DNA of 42,813 bases from DATJGF01 sp035495315 (GTDB lineage Bacteria > Verrucomicrobiota > Verrucomicrobiia > Limisphaerales > UBA8199): NCBI GenBank assembly GCA_035495315.1, contig DATJGF010000029.1, positions 1-42,813 on the forward strand. Reading direction: 5' to 3'. Below the pieces are notes generated by a model that made no database searches, was not told the origin of the DNA, and saw only the letters and a program-made list of their open reading frames with translations. How positions within the stretch are numbered: the stretch's first letter is position 1; each line of letters starts with the position of its first letter. This document shows, in pieces, positions 23,815-32,974 of the stretch. The translations under genes were made by a program, and so were the position numbers.

Positions 23815-26034
23815 CTACGGAGCAATCAGGTAATACATCGTTGCCGGAAGCACTTTTACCTCGCGGCAGGAGCCGATGACTTCTACCGGATAACCATTAA
23901 AATCAAGAGCGGTCAATTTGAGCCCCGCCGCGTCCGGACGTTTCAGCCTCAGCGTGCCGCTGAATTTCCTCACAAGCCATGGATCCCTGCCGATATTTAT
24001 AATTCGCTTCACACCGTTTGAACCCGGTTCGGTTTGGAAATCGGTAGCCTTTTCCTCGGACATCACCTGCAGAAGTATTTGGCTGGAAACACCCAACGGC
24101 CGGCCATCGAGCGACACGGCGATAATGTGTCCCAGCTCCATGTCTGAAGCGATCGAAACGTCCTTAAGCTCAACGTGCCCGGCCCGCGCGAGGCAACCGC
24201 TCACGCCTTGGGCATGATCCGCGTTGATTGTCAGGACACCCTCACGATAATTGAGCGCCAGTTCTCCAGTGCTGCTCTTAACGGTCTGGGCGGCGTGATC
24301 GATCAATCCTTTAAGATCTTTGATCTTTGTGGAAGCCGCCCCAGCGACGAAATTCACGTCGACTCTCCCGGCATAGTGGACCAGCGGATCAATCCGAGTA
24401 CCGGGAGAGATTTGCCCATCAATTGGAAGGTCTTTGAGACGCAGTTCGTCAAGGGCCGCATCCTGGGGCAACGGAGTACCAGCCAAAGCTAACAGTGAAT
24501 CCTTATTGAGGTTTATTTCAGCCAGAACCGGCGCCGAAGTAATGAAACCTTTGCGGTAAATGAGAGCCGCCGCAGGGAACTGGCCCATCATCGCAGGGCT
24601 CATGAGGGTCCAGGGCTGCATGAAATAGCCGGGTTTTACCGCCCACTGGCCGCTATCGAGGGCGAAATGCACGATGCTATCACTGTGTTGTAACGCACCG
24701 TAGGCTGCCAGGTAGAGTGGAGCTTCGCTTCGGAAGCGATTAGGCCGGTTCCAGGTCGTCTCGGAAATCATGGAGGGCTTGCCGGCATAGTGCGGATCCA
24801 TTGCGGGATGAACGAACAGCTTTGGTTTGTCGAATTGCTCCGGGTCAAATCGGAGTGCGCTTCGGTCAGAATAGGTATGTCCGTTTCGGACTGACCATGC
24901 CGCTTCCTCGCCCTTGTGATTGCAAGAAAAGTAACCGTGGCGGTCCAGGAAGTCGCCACAAGTGTAGCTGAGTTTTTCGAGGGGACCAAAAACTTCGGGA
25001 CTCGCCGTCGCCCAATTGGAAGCTGTGATTACCCCCTTGAAACCCAGTTTGCGCAGGAAGGCATAGCTTTGTTTATAGAAATCTTCCTGGAGCTCAAACA
25101 GAAACCGTGCCGTGTCCTGGTCACGGACCGTCTTCTCATTGAAGATATTCCATAAAGGACGCAACGCAATGCGCCGTTCCTGTGGCGCGTCGCGCTTTAA
25201 TCTCAAGTTGTTCCATTTGCCGAAGGCGCTCTCAAGTGAGCCATACTTTTTCACCAACCAATCCCCGAAGATCTTTTCGAGCAGTGCCAATTGTGCCTCA
25301 GGCAGGTTTTGTTCGCTGAATGTCCAAAAGAAAAAGGAGTCTTCATTCTGGATTTCGACGCTTGCCAACGCCGGCTCATCGACCAATTTTTTGCCCGAGT
25401 CGTCCGCCGGCGTAGTAAGCAAAGCCTCCCACCATTCGCGGTATGCTTGTTGAAATTCCGGATTGAAAAAGAGCGCCGCGAACGGATGGGTTTTGCCGTC
25501 GTAACCTTTAATCAGCGCCGAGTCCGGCTTGGGATTAAACCAGAGCGGGAAGTAAATCGACAGATGGCTGTAAATTCCTTCGTCCTTCATCGCGCGTATG
25601 ATTTCGAACGCGTGCCGAATGCGGACCGGGTCGATTTTGCCCTGTTCGTCGAAATAGCCCCCATGTATCCGCACGAGATTTACGCCGTACTTCGCCAGCC
25701 GGCGCGAGCAATCTGCCAGTTCCTTGCCCTTGAGCTCGTGCGGCGGTCCATTAACGCCCCAAAAACGCACCGGTTCCCCGTTACCGGTGTGGATGAATTC
25801 CCCGGCCTTTACGCCAATAAACCCGTGTTCGCCGGCAACCTTTTCGTTCAAGAATCGCAAATCAATGCTGCTATTGGTTTGGAAAGGATCGCGAGGGGGA
25901 TCAAATGTAAACCAGCCACTCTTTTCAGCCGCGCTCAACTCCTGGCTATTAGGAGCCGCAAGGATATTTGCCTGACCGGCAAGAATCAGCACCAGAGAAA
26001 CTCGGAAACCAAAAACAGGACACCACAGACTCAT
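23815..26034 (-). CDS. Secreted glycoside-hydrolase-like protein (clan GH-A type)
   Basis: The 739-residue protein has an N-terminal signal peptide (hydrophobic 10-26, FGFRVSLVLILAGQANILAAP). A catalytic (beta/alpha)8-type domain covers about 40-500. Features of clan GH-A are RFWGVNG near 90-96, LVRIHGGYFD near 120-129, the acid/base glutamate E231 in VEIQNEDSF, and the putative nucleophile E425 in SMISETTWN. The last 200 residues (about 510-739) are beta-rich and look like an accessory domain. I cannot place it in a numbered GH family; GH5-, GH39- and GH42-like enzymes share this fold. It is exported and likely acts on polysaccharide or glycoside. It is a single gene with no sugar-utilisation locus around it. 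Confidence 0.78.
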   Translation of the reverse strand: MSLWCPVFGFRVSLVLILAGQANILAAPNSQELSAAEKSGWFTFDPPRDPFQTNSSIDLRFLNEKVAGEHGFIGVKAGEFIHTGNGEPVRFWGVNGPPHELKGKELADCSRRLAKYGVNLVRIHGGYFDEQGKIDPVRIRHAFEIIRAMKDEGIYSHLSIYFPLWFNPKPDSALIKGYDGKTHPFAALFFNPEFQQAYREWWEALLTTPADDSGKKLVDEPALASVEIQNEDSFFFWTFSEQNLPEAQLALLEKIFGDWLVKKYGSLESAFGKWNNLRLKRDAPQERRIALRPLWNIFNEKTVRDQDTARFLFELQEDFYKQSYAFLRKLGFKGVITASNWATASPEVFGPLEKLSYTCGDFLDRHGYFSCNHKGEEAAWSVRNGHTYSDRSALRFDPEQFDKPKLFVHPAMDPHYAGKPSMISETTWNRPNRFRSEAPLYLAAYGALQHSDSIVHFALDSGQWAVKPGYFMQPWTLMSPAMMGQFPAAALIYRKGFITSAPVLAEINLNKDSLLALAGTPLPQDAALDELRLKDLPIDGQISPGTRIDPLVHYAGRVDVNFVAGAASTKIKDLKGLIDHAAQTVKSSTGELALNYREGVLTINADHAQGVSGCLARAGHVELKDVSIASDMELGHIIAVSLDGRPLGVSSQILLQVMSEEKATDFQTEPGSNGVKRIINIGRDPWLVRKFSGTLRLKRPDAAGLKLTALDFNGYPVEVIGSCREVKVLPATMYYLIAP

Positions 26035-26283
26035 ATTCAGTCGATCTTTGATGAATCACTGAACGCAGTCAATGGCAGCAACGGTCGCAAGCGTCTCACT
26101 CTGAGTTGCTCGCCTGCTCGTTATTTGCCCACGACAAAGCAATTGCGAGGCCACAGGGAGGCAGAGAATTTCGGAGCCGACGCATGCGCCCGCTTGGCAC
26201 GAAAACGGCTGTGATTCCGGTGTACCTTTAAAGCCGATGCTGGATTCAGTTCACGAGCTGGGAGTTTTTTCGCGGAGGAGTTG

Positions 26284-26904
26284 ATGAGTTTGTCTATAAA
26301 CTTGTTCGATCTCCTCTTGGTATCGATCCTGACAGCGGGAGTTTTTTACGGTCGCAAGCATGGGCTGTCGATTGAGTTGTTCCGGGTGACAAAGTGGGTC
26401 GCGCTGCTGTTGGGCTGCGCGCTGTTTTATCGTCCGGCCGGCGCATTAATTGCCCAAATGGCAGGGCTAAGTCTGCTCACATCGTATCTGCTTGCCTATA
26501 TCGCAACGGCTTTGCTCATTTTGCTGCTCTTTTCAGCCATTCAACGCCGGTTTGCCCCCAAACTGGTCGGCACCGACGCGTTCGGTCGAGGAGAGTACTA
26601 CCTTGGGATGCTCTCGGGCATGGTGCAGTTCGGTTGCATGTTAATGATGGTACTGGCATTACTGAATGCCCGGGAGTTTACGCCAGCAGAATTGCGAGCC
26701 CTTGAGCAATACCAGGAGGCGGCCTACGGCAGCAGCGTCTTCCCCAATTTACATTCGTTTCAAGCCGCCGTGTTCGACCGATCACTTTTTGGACCTTGGA
26801 TCCGCCAGGAACTGAGCTTTCTGCTAATCGAACCGACCGAAGCGGATCAACTTCAACCAACGCGACGGGAATCAAAATTCCCGACCGCAACGGCTCGTAA
26901 GTAG
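26284..26904 (+). CDS. CvpA-like membrane protein
   Basis: This protein of 206 residues has four hydrophobic segments, at about 6-22, 32-52, 62-84 and 100-124. They are followed by a soluble tail with FGPWIRQELSFLL. The start MSLSINLFDLLLVSILTAGVFYGRKHGL matches the CvpA family pattern (N..D......l..g...G...G). A GGAGG at 26274-26278 five bases before ATG 26284 fixes the start; the TTG at 26281 is not needed. CvpA proteins are inner-membrane proteins linked to colicin V production and envelope homeostasis; the biochemical role is unsettled. Confidence 0.78.
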   Translation: MSLSINLFDLLLVSILTAGVFYGRKHGLSIELFRVTKWVALLLGCALFYRPAGALIAQMAGLSLLTSYLLAYIATALLILLLFSAIQRRFAPKLVGTDAFGRGEYYLGMLSGMVQFGCMLMMVLALLNAREFTPAELRALEQYQEAAYGSSVFPNLHSFQAAVFDRSLFGPWIRQELSFLLIEPTEADQLQPTRRESKFPTATARK

Positions 26905-27056
26905 CACTCGGTCGGTTGGCACCCCAGTTTCGCTTGCATCCCAACCCTCGCCTGGCATGTGCCATGTGCTCGCGTTGAGATCGATTAGGAAACGGGGTTG
27001 ATTACCCAATAGCCGCCTGCCAAGACAGTAGTTAGTTGAAGAATGGAGTGCGAGCT

Positions 27057-27665
27057 ATGAATACTAGATTGAATGGAAAGCGGATTGCGATCTTAGTCGC
27101 GGAGGGCTTCGAGCAAGTCGAATTACTCGAACCGAAACAGGCCTTAGAGAAGGCCGGCGCAGAGGTCGATATCGTATCGGCAGCCGGGGCGACCGTTCGT
27201 GCCTGGGACATGACCAAATGGGGCAAAACAGTTCGGGTGGATGTGCCTTTGAAGAAGGCAACACCCCACGTTTATGATGCTTTGTTATTACCAGGTGGAG
27301 TGATGAATCCCGACAAACTGCGCATGGATAAGAGAGCAGTCGATTTTGTTCGGGCGTTTTTTGATCAGAAGAAACCAGTGGCTGCTATTTGCCACGGGCC
27401 TTGGACACTCATCGAGGCAGACGTCGTGCGCGGACGGAGAATGACTTCCTGGCCGTCGCTGCAAACTGATTTGAGGAATGCCGGGGCGGAATGGGTCGAC
27501 GAGCAGGTCGTAGTTGACGATGGGCTTGTGACCAGTCGGAAACCGGCGGACCTACCGGCCTTCAATCGCATGGTAATTCAGGAGTTTGCGCAGCAGAACC
27601 AGCGCGAATTCGTCACTGTGCAAGGCGCTCATCCGCTGGCCAGCAGCGGGGCTGCCTATCCGTGA
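27057..27665 (+). CDS. DJ-1/PfpI family protein (YhbO/PfpI-like)
   Basis: This 202-residue cytoplasmic protein has the family's nucleophile elbow AAICHGPW with Cys112 and the adjacent His113, and an acidic residue in EGFEQVEL (near 17-22). These make up the typical Glu/Cys/His site. The N-terminal strand GKRIAILVAEGFE and the block YDALLLPGGVMNPDKLR are also typical. Members have been described as proteases, chaperones and deglycases; the exact activity here is not shown. The ATG at 27057 has GGAG eight bases upstream and removes a seven-residue TTG-initiated extension. It stands alone between cvpA-like and lipoprotein genes. Confidence 0.88.
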   Translation: MNTRLNGKRIAILVAEGFEQVELLEPKQALEKAGAEVDIVSAAGATVRAWDMTKWGKTVRVDVPLKKATPHVYDALLLPGGVMNPDKLRMDKRAVDFVRAFFDQKKPVAAICHGPWTLIEADVVRGRRMTSWPSLQTDLRNAGAEWVDEQVVVDDGLVTSRKPADLPAFNRMVIQEFAQQNQREFVTVQGAHPLASSGAAYP

Positions 27666-27676
27666 GTTTGGCCGCC

Positions 27677-27710
27677 GAAGACGGGGGTGCGCCCCAAGCC
27701 ACCCGTCTTC
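27677..27710 (+). terminator. Putative terminator hairpin after the DJ-1/PfpI gene
   Basis: GAAGACGGG (27677-27685) pairs perfectly with CCCGTCTTC (27702-27710), loop 16 bases, 11 bases after the stop codon. The following CGCTTGTAACTTT is only weakly T-rich, so intrinsic termination is plausible rather than certain. Confidence 0.5.
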
Positions 27711-27771
27711 CGCTTGTAACTTTGGACAGGGCGGCTTGACGCGTCCCGCGTCGTAGCCTATTCCAAGCGCG

Positions 27772-28206
27772 ATGATTCGCTTGGGATTTGTCTTTTTTGC
27801 GATCTTGCTGGCCGGTTGCCAGTCCGAGCGGTGGGGGCCTTACTCTTTACCGCGGATCAGCGGCCGGGTCCTGGCAGCTGACACACAACAACCTGTCTCC
27901 GCTGCGATGGTAAGCCGCCACGGACGTCCGCAGACTGCGAACGCCAGTTCGCCACCAAAAGGTTCCGAGCTCATGATTCGCAAAGTACCGATTCGTACTG
28001 ATGACAACGGTCAGTTTGTGTTGGAGAGCGAACGCGTCCTCTCAATTTTCCGCGGATCGGGTTGGAGTCAGCTTCAACTCCACATCGAAAAGCCGGGATA
28101 CGTTACGGTTGAAACAAATTTTCCTATGAGCCTCGCGACCAATTTACCCGGAGGCGTTGAAACACTGGAGCTCGGTCAAATTTTGCTCCAACCCGTCAAC
28201 CGCTAA
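27772..28206 (+). CDS. Predicted lipoprotein with carboxypeptidase-regulatory-like domain
   Basis: The 144-residue product begins MIRLGFVFFAILLAGC, a near-ideal lipobox (LLAGC) with Cys16 as the lipidated residue. The mature part has ISGRVLAADTQQPVSAAMVS, followed by RTDDNGQFVLES and a later GYVTVETNF. This is the beta-sandwich pattern of carboxypeptidase-regulatory-like (CarboxypepD_reg) domains, with G.V....t..pv..a.V and t..G.f.l. It is probably anchored in the outer membrane. It converges on the Gfo/Idh/MocA gene with a 35-base gap. The function is unknown. Confidence 0.72.
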   Translation: MIRLGFVFFAILLAGCQSERWGPYSLPRISGRVLAADTQQPVSAAMVSRHGRPQTANASSPPKGSELMIRKVPIRTDDNGQFVLESERVLSIFRGSGWSQLQLHIEKPGYVTVETNFPMSLATNLPGGVETLELGQILLQPVNR

Positions 28207-28241
28207 CAAAGTCCGCCGAAATCCTTATGGCTCCCTCTGTC

Positions 28242-29588
28242 TCAGACAAAACTATAATCGTAGGGTTTACGCATTTCTCGCCGCACATACGCGTTAGCCC
28301 TGTCGGCATTCTCGCCCACAAACTGTTCGGCGGCGGGGTCCCATTTCAGTTTCAGACCGGTGCGTAAAGCGATCGCGCCGAGATGGCAAATGCTGGCGGA
28401 CCGGTGTCCCACCTCGGCCTCGCAAATCGGGGCCTTACGCGTGCGTACACACTCAAAGAAATTACCCATGTGGTCGTTGCTGGCATAAAGCCTTTGGGCG
28501 TCAGCGGGCAACGGGGTGTCGATTAGCGCCTTATCACTAGCCCTTAATGTGCCGCGATTCACCCAAATCCAACCCTCGGTGCCCTCAAACCGCACCCCAT
28601 TACGTTGGCCTTGTGGATCTTCAACGCCCCCGAAAATGTTATCCGCTTTGGTGGTGCGGGCGTTGTGAATCACGCCGTTCGCGTAGGTGAATTTCACGTC
28701 GTATTCGCTGATAGCCGTATAACCACCCGGTATCGGTTGTGCGAGGGCTTTGCCTTCGACCTCAACCGGGCCCGGAAGGTTAATCGACCAGAGTGCGATG
28801 TCATTGTGATGCGCCCCCCAGTCGGTCATTGTTCCTCCCGAATAATCATACCAATACCTGAACTTTAGGTGACAACGTTCCGGCACATAATCCACCGCTG
28901 GGGCCTGGCCCTGCCAGAAATCCCAGTTCAGTTCTGACGGCACGGGAGCCGCTTTGAACGGACCTTCACGCAGGCCTGCCGGCAGCCAAACGAGGATTTC
29001 TTTGAGTTTCCCAATCCGGCCGTTCCGTACTAGCTCACACGCCAATCGAAAGCGCGGGTCGCTGCGTTGTTGGGTGCCGGTTTGCAGCACAGTTTTGTGT
29101 TCGCGCACTGCTGCTATAAGGTTTTTTCCTTCGTCGATGGTCAGCGTCAATGGTTTTTCACCATAAACATCCTTGCCGGCCTTGGTGGCAGCCAGGTTCA
29201 CCAGAGTGTGCCAATGGTCCGGTGTCCCAGTAATGATCACGTGAACCTCCGGCCGCTCCATCACCTTGCGAAAATCGTTGTACTTCACAGGAACTTTGCC
29301 CTCCTTAGTAAACTGTTTGGCGGCCTGTTCGGCGTGCTTTTCGTCGACATCACAAACGGCAACGATTTCCCCAAAGCGACTGGCCAACCCGGCGTCAACT
29401 CGGCCCATGCCGCCGCAACCAATCAACGCAATTCCGGGACGATCGTTCGGCGCCGGAACTTTTGCCTCCGCAGGGGCGGCCAGTAATTCCCTTTCAACAA
29501 ACCAGGCTGGCAAACCTGCACCCGCTGCGCTGAGGCAATAAGTCTTCAAGAAACTGCGGCGCGAGATGTTGAAAGGTCGAAATTTCAT
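28242..29588 (-). CDS. Gfo/Idh/MocA family oxidoreductase, Tat-exported
   Basis: The protein has 448 residues. The N-terminus carries a twin-arginine signal, NISRRSFLKTYCLSAAGAGLP, so the folded enzyme is exported. A nucleotide-binding Rossmann fold follows: GIALIGCGGMGRVDAG (about 52-67) with the acidic residue in AVCDVDE. The family motif appears as GEKPLTLT (the EKP lysine contacts substrate), after TGTPDHWHTLV. The C-terminal part (about 185-448) is the substrate domain, with TMTDWGAHHNDIALW containing the conserved H/D pair. Many paralogues of this exported class occur in Verrucomicrobia and Planctomycetes and are thought to act on sugars. The substrate is not predictable. No sugar cluster adjoins it. 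Confidence 0.9.
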   Translation of the reverse strand: MKFRPFNISRRSFLKTYCLSAAGAGLPAWFVERELLAAPAEAKVPAPNDRPGIALIGCGGMGRVDAGLASRFGEIVAVCDVDEKHAEQAAKQFTKEGKVPVKYNDFRKVMERPEVHVIITGTPDHWHTLVNLAATKAGKDVYGEKPLTLTIDEGKNLIAAVREHKTVLQTGTQQRSDPRFRLACELVRNGRIGKLKEILVWLPAGLREGPFKAAPVPSELNWDFWQGQAPAVDYVPERCHLKFRYWYDYSGGTMTDWGAHHNDIALWSINLPGPVEVEGKALAQPIPGGYTAISEYDVKFTYANGVIHNARTTKADNIFGGVEDPQGQRNGVRFEGTEGWIWVNRGTLRASDKALIDTPLPADAQRLYASNDHMGNFFECVRTRKAPICEAEVGHRSASICHLGAIALRTGLKLKWDPAAEQFVGENADRANAYVRREMRKPYDYSFV

Positions 29589-29719
29589 GTGTCTTTCGGT
29601 TGAAGTATTTGGTTCAGGGTGCCGGCTCGAATACTAGTTAAACTTCGCCTCGGCACGCTAAAGGAATGTCTGACGATTGTAGAGCGACAATTTTTATCTG
29701 ACAAACCGCAGCGGACAGT

Positions 29720-31150
29720 TCAGAATTTACCCTGCTCCTGAGCAGGGTGGATCCCGAATTGGATTAATTTCTCCCGCATGGTGAGGCGGGAAACTCCAAC
29801 CCAGCGGGCTGCTTTGGCTTGATTGCCGTGGGCCAGTTGGATGGCGCGCCGAAAAAGCTCCTTTTCGGCGGCTTGCAGGAGCCGCGCGTGAGCGTCATCC
29901 AATTCGCCGCGTTGTGCCGCTGTGAGTAATTCATCGACAAACTGGCTCAAGGTCTGATGCGCTGCTTCCGCGGGAGTGCCTGCCCGCGCCAGAGCAGCGC
30001 CGACGTGGTCAACGTTGACCGTGTAGCCTTGTGACAACAAGAGAACTTTTCGAACGACATTCTCCAGCTCACGCACGTTCCCCGGCCAGTTTTGCGCGCT
30101 TAAGAGACTCATCGCCTCGGCTTGGATCGACGGATTCTCGACCCCCAATTCCGTCCCATATTTGTGGAGCATATACTCGACCAGCTCCGGGATATCTTCT
30201 TTGCGTTCCCGCAAGGAGGGTAAATGAATAACCACCACGCTCAGCCGATAATAAAGATCTTCACGAAAAGTTTTCTGTTTAATCCCGGTTTCCAGGTCGC
30301 GATGAGTGGCGGCGACGACCCGCACGTCCACAGATAATTCTTCTTTTCCGCCCAGCCGCTGAAAGCGTTTGTGCTGTAAAACGCGCAGCAGTTTGACCTG
30401 CGTCCCCAACGTCATATCGCCAATCTCGTCCAGAAAAATCGTTCCTTGATTCGCTTGTTCGAAACGCCCAATGCGCCGCATTTCGGCTCCCGTGAAGGCA
30501 CCGCGTTCGTGGCCGAAGAGCTCGCTTTCGAGCAACGTTTCCGGTATGGCGGCGCAGTTGATCGCAATGAACGGCGCTTTGGCGCGATGGCTATGATGAT
30601 AAATCGCGCGCGCAATCAGTTCCTTGCCCGTCCCTGTTTCCCCGCGAATTAGCACATCGACGTCTTTGGTCGCAATCCGGCCCACTTCCTTGTAAAGTGA
30701 CTGCATCACCCTGCTGCTGCCAATAATCGCGTCTCGGGACTCTCCATGCCGGCCCAATGCCACCGGCTCGATCATAAGTCGTCGGCTGGCGACAGCCCGT
30801 TCCACCATGTCCAGGAACTCCGGCATCTCAAACGGCTTTAGCAGATAGTCAAATGCTCCTGATTTCGTTGCCTCAATGGCGGTTTCAAAAGTGCCGTGCG
30901 CCGTCACCAGGATTATAGGAAGGCGGGCTTTTGCGGTATGCAGCTCGCGGACGATATCCAGCCCGCTGAGGCCGGGAAGCTTCCAATCGGTAATCACCAC
31001 ATCAAATCCGTCTTGACGCGCTCGATTCAACCCGGTATCGCCACGGGTCTCGACGACGACCTCAAAACCTTCCTCTCTCAAAACCCGGCGCAAAGTCATC
31101 ACAATGCCGGGATCATCTTCAATCAGCAAAACTTTGCCGGCACTATTCAT
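29720..31150 (-). CDS. NtrC-class sigma-54-dependent response regulator
   Basis: The 476-residue regulator has a receiver domain (about 6-120) with acidic residues E11, D12 and D13, phospho-acceptor Asp55 in VITDWKLPG and Lys105. An AAA+ domain follows with Walker A GETGTGKE (170-177), the sigma-54 contact loop GAFTGA (217-222) and Walker B FLDEIGD (239-245). A C-terminal Fis-type HTH (about 430-470) contains NQAKAARWVGVSRLTMREKL. It activates sigma-54 promoters when phosphorylated. The upstream kinase gene is 72 bases away on the same strand and is its evident partner. The GAFTGA loop is intact, so it should be an active enhancer-binding protein. Targets are unknown. Confidence 0.95.
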   Translation of the reverse strand: MNSAGKVLLIEDDPGIVMTLRRVLREEGFEVVVETRGDTGLNRARQDGFDVVITDWKLPGLSGLDIVRELHTAKARLPIILVTAHGTFETAIEATKSGAFDYLLKPFEMPEFLDMVERAVASRRLMIEPVALGRHGESRDAIIGSSRVMQSLYKEVGRIATKDVDVLIRGETGTGKELIARAIYHHSHRAKAPFIAINCAAIPETLLESELFGHERGAFTGAEMRRIGRFEQANQGTIFLDEIGDMTLGTQVKLLRVLQHKRFQRLGGKEELSVDVRVVAATHRDLETGIKQKTFREDLYYRLSVVVIHLPSLRERKEDIPELVEYMLHKYGTELGVENPSIQAEAMSLLSAQNWPGNVRELENVVRKVLLLSQGYTVNVDHVGAALARAGTPAEAAHQTLSQFVDELLTAAQRGELDDAHARLLQAAEKELFRRAIQLAHGNQAKAARWVGVSRLTMREKLIQFGIHPAQEQGKF

Positions 31151-31222
31151 CCCCGAACCTCATACACGAAACGATTGAAAAGGCAATGCAGCATAGCGTG
31201 AGGGTCCGACCGCTTGCCCATG

Positions 31223-32596
31223 TCAAGCGGCTCGCGGCAGCACGACTCCAAACGTTGTGCCTTTGTTTACCTGCGTCTGATACTGCAAGGCCCCACCATG
31301 TTTTTCAATTATACGAGCGGTGATCGATAGTCCCAGTCCAGTTCCAGAATCCTTCGTGGTGAAGAACGGATCAAACAATCGCTTCTCCACTGCCGGAGCG
31401 ATCCCCTTGCCGCTATCGGCGACCTCCAGCACCACAACTTCCGTCATTCGGTCACACAAAATCCGAGTCCCGGTTTTTACCCTCAGAATGACTGAACCAC
31501 CCTGGCCAATGCTCTCGGCCGCATTTTGGACCAGATTGATCAACGCTTGCTGGATCTGCGTAGGGTCGACGCGAATCTTGGCATCGATCGAATTCTCGTA
31601 GACGAGGTGAATGTTCTTTTTCTCACATTGCGGCGCCAGCAATCGTTGGACCTGGATTAACGGTTCGCTTGCTGGCATTATGGTCAACTGCGGTTCCGAC
31701 GGCCGCGCGAACAACAACACCTCTTTAACGATCCTCTCTAGGTGATTGACTTCCTGAGCTATGATTTCGGCATCGGAATGTTCCGGTGTGCCAGGCTGTA
31801 GATTTTTTTGCTGAATAAACAACCACGCCTTGATCGCCGTGAGCGGGTTGCGAATCTCATGCGCCACACCAGCGGCCAGCATCCCCAGTGACGCCAGTTT
31901 TTCCTGACGCTCTATTATCGCTTCATTTGCAACCAGACGAGTTCGTAGCGGGGCGATCAATTCACGATAGACCACCGCGGCCAATCCCCCCACCGCCAAA
32001 AACAGCAGACCCAGCGAGGTGACCAGAACAATGCGCAAGTAGCGCAGGGACTTGTTCGAATTCGCCAAAAAGGAATTCATCGTTTGCCGGTGCGCCTCGG
32101 CCAATTCAAAACCGAGCTTCAGCATCTTCTGCCCCTGAGTTTCGAACTCGGCGAAGGCCGATAAATTCAGCGGCACCTCAGAATTGGTTTGAACCTTCGC
32201 GGCGATCTCGCGAGCCGCTGCCATGTAAACATCGTAGTTCGTATTGATGCGATCGTGAATTTTGAGTTCCAAGGGGGTGTTTTCCGATCCGCGCCGTTCA
32301 TCGATCCATTCATCCAACGCTTTGCTCGTGGCTTGAAAATGGGCCCAATCGCTCTCATTCCGCAAGAGCCCATACCGGACCACGTGGTTGTTCAACTCCA
32401 GGATGCTTTGCTGGATGTGGTCAGCGATTTGAAAGCTCTGTAATTGCACCCTCGTCAGGTGAATTCGTACTTCACCGGCACGACGCCAGGCGCTCTGTGC
32501 GGTCCAGGCAATCAGCGCCGTGATTCCGGCAATGGCAACGATGAATGCCGCCAGCCGAAGCTTGATTCCAGTGCCGATAAATTGAGGCGCCAGCAC
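31223..32596 (-). CDS. Membrane sensor histidine kinase, partner of the NtrC-class regulator
   Basis: This 457-residue kinase has one membrane helix at about 13-34 and a second at about 186-210. Between them lies a helical extracytoplasmic region (about 36-184), like a four-helix-bundle sensor. HisKA follows with His246 in GVAHEIRNPLTAIKAW, then HATPase with LINLVQNAAES (N box), ADSGKGIAP (G1), FFTTKDSGTGLGLSI (F/G2) and GTTFGVVLP. The AHEIRNPL type is common in kinases that pair with NtrC-class regulators, and the regulator gene follows 72 bases downstream. The ligand is unknown. The long helical sensor hints at a signal detected at the membrane or by a small solute. Confidence 0.93.
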   Translation of the reverse strand: MLAPQFIGTGIKLRLAAFIVAIAGITALIAWTAQSAWRRAGEVRIHLTRVQLQSFQIADHIQQSILELNNHVVRYGLLRNESDWAHFQATSKALDEWIDERRGSENTPLELKIHDRINTNYDVYMAAAREIAAKVQTNSEVPLNLSAFAEFETQGQKMLKLGFELAEAHRQTMNSFLANSNKSLRYLRIVLVTSLGLLFLAVGGLAAVVYRELIAPLRTRLVANEAIIERQEKLASLGMLAAGVAHEIRNPLTAIKAWLFIQQKNLQPGTPEHSDAEIIAQEVNHLERIVKEVLLFARPSEPQLTIMPASEPLIQVQRLLAPQCEKKNIHLVYENSIDAKIRVDPTQIQQALINLVQNAAESIGQGGSVILRVKTGTRILCDRMTEVVVLEVADSGKGIAPAVEKRLFDPFFTTKDSGTGLGLSITARIIEKHGGALQYQTQVNKGTTFGVVLPRAA

Positions 32597-32772
32597 TCTT
32601 CCATCGAACCATAGCCTGCGAAGACTCGAAAGTGGTTTTTTACCAATACGATCACCGAAGGTGATAACCGCGTTACCAGCTATGGCAAGATAGTTATCCG
32701 GTTTTCGATGAAGCTGTTTGAAGATCCTTCCAGAACCCCCGGAAAAGCAGCTGTACTACTCCGCAAAACTAC

Positions 32773-32788
32773 TGGCACGGTTTTGGCT
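32773..32788 (+). promoter_or_regulatory. Weak sigma-54-like promoter candidate
   Basis: TGGCACGGTTTTGGCT has the -24 TGGCAC and a -12 GC at the correct 10-base spacing, but the -12 element reads TGGC instead of TTGC. It lies 186 bases upstream of the orphan receiver gene in the 378-base gap 32597-32974. It is near the kinase/NtrC-class pair, which makes it worth noting, but the mismatch lowers support. Confidence 0.3.
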
Positions 32789-32919
32789 AAAGGAAAACTG
32801 CTTCGTTTGTCGTGATCGCAGCGCAACAACGAGGTCTGCGGGTGGAAGTTAGTAGTCCAGCTCGAGCGAGATGCTCGGTGTTACCGCAGTAAGTAATCAA
32901 TTTAGCGGCGACCCACCGC

Positions 32920-32968
32920 TCCCTGTGGCTCGGCTCACGCCCGCGACCGGCCACAGGGAAATTTTTTT
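32920..32968 (+). terminator. Intrinsic-terminator-like hairpin immediately before the receiver gene
   Basis: TCCCTGTGGC (32920-32929) pairs perfectly with GCCACAGGGA (32950-32959) around a 20-base loop, followed by AA and seven T at 32962-32968. The start codon at 32975 is only six bases later. The 378-base gap otherwise shows no gene. Either this ends an upstream transcript or it attenuates the receiver gene. Confidence 0.65.
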
Positions 32969-32974
32969 GAGACC

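Noticed and set aside
25291..26214. 307-codon plus-strand frame
   Set aside because: Antisense to the secreted hydrolase and its signal peptide; no domain features.
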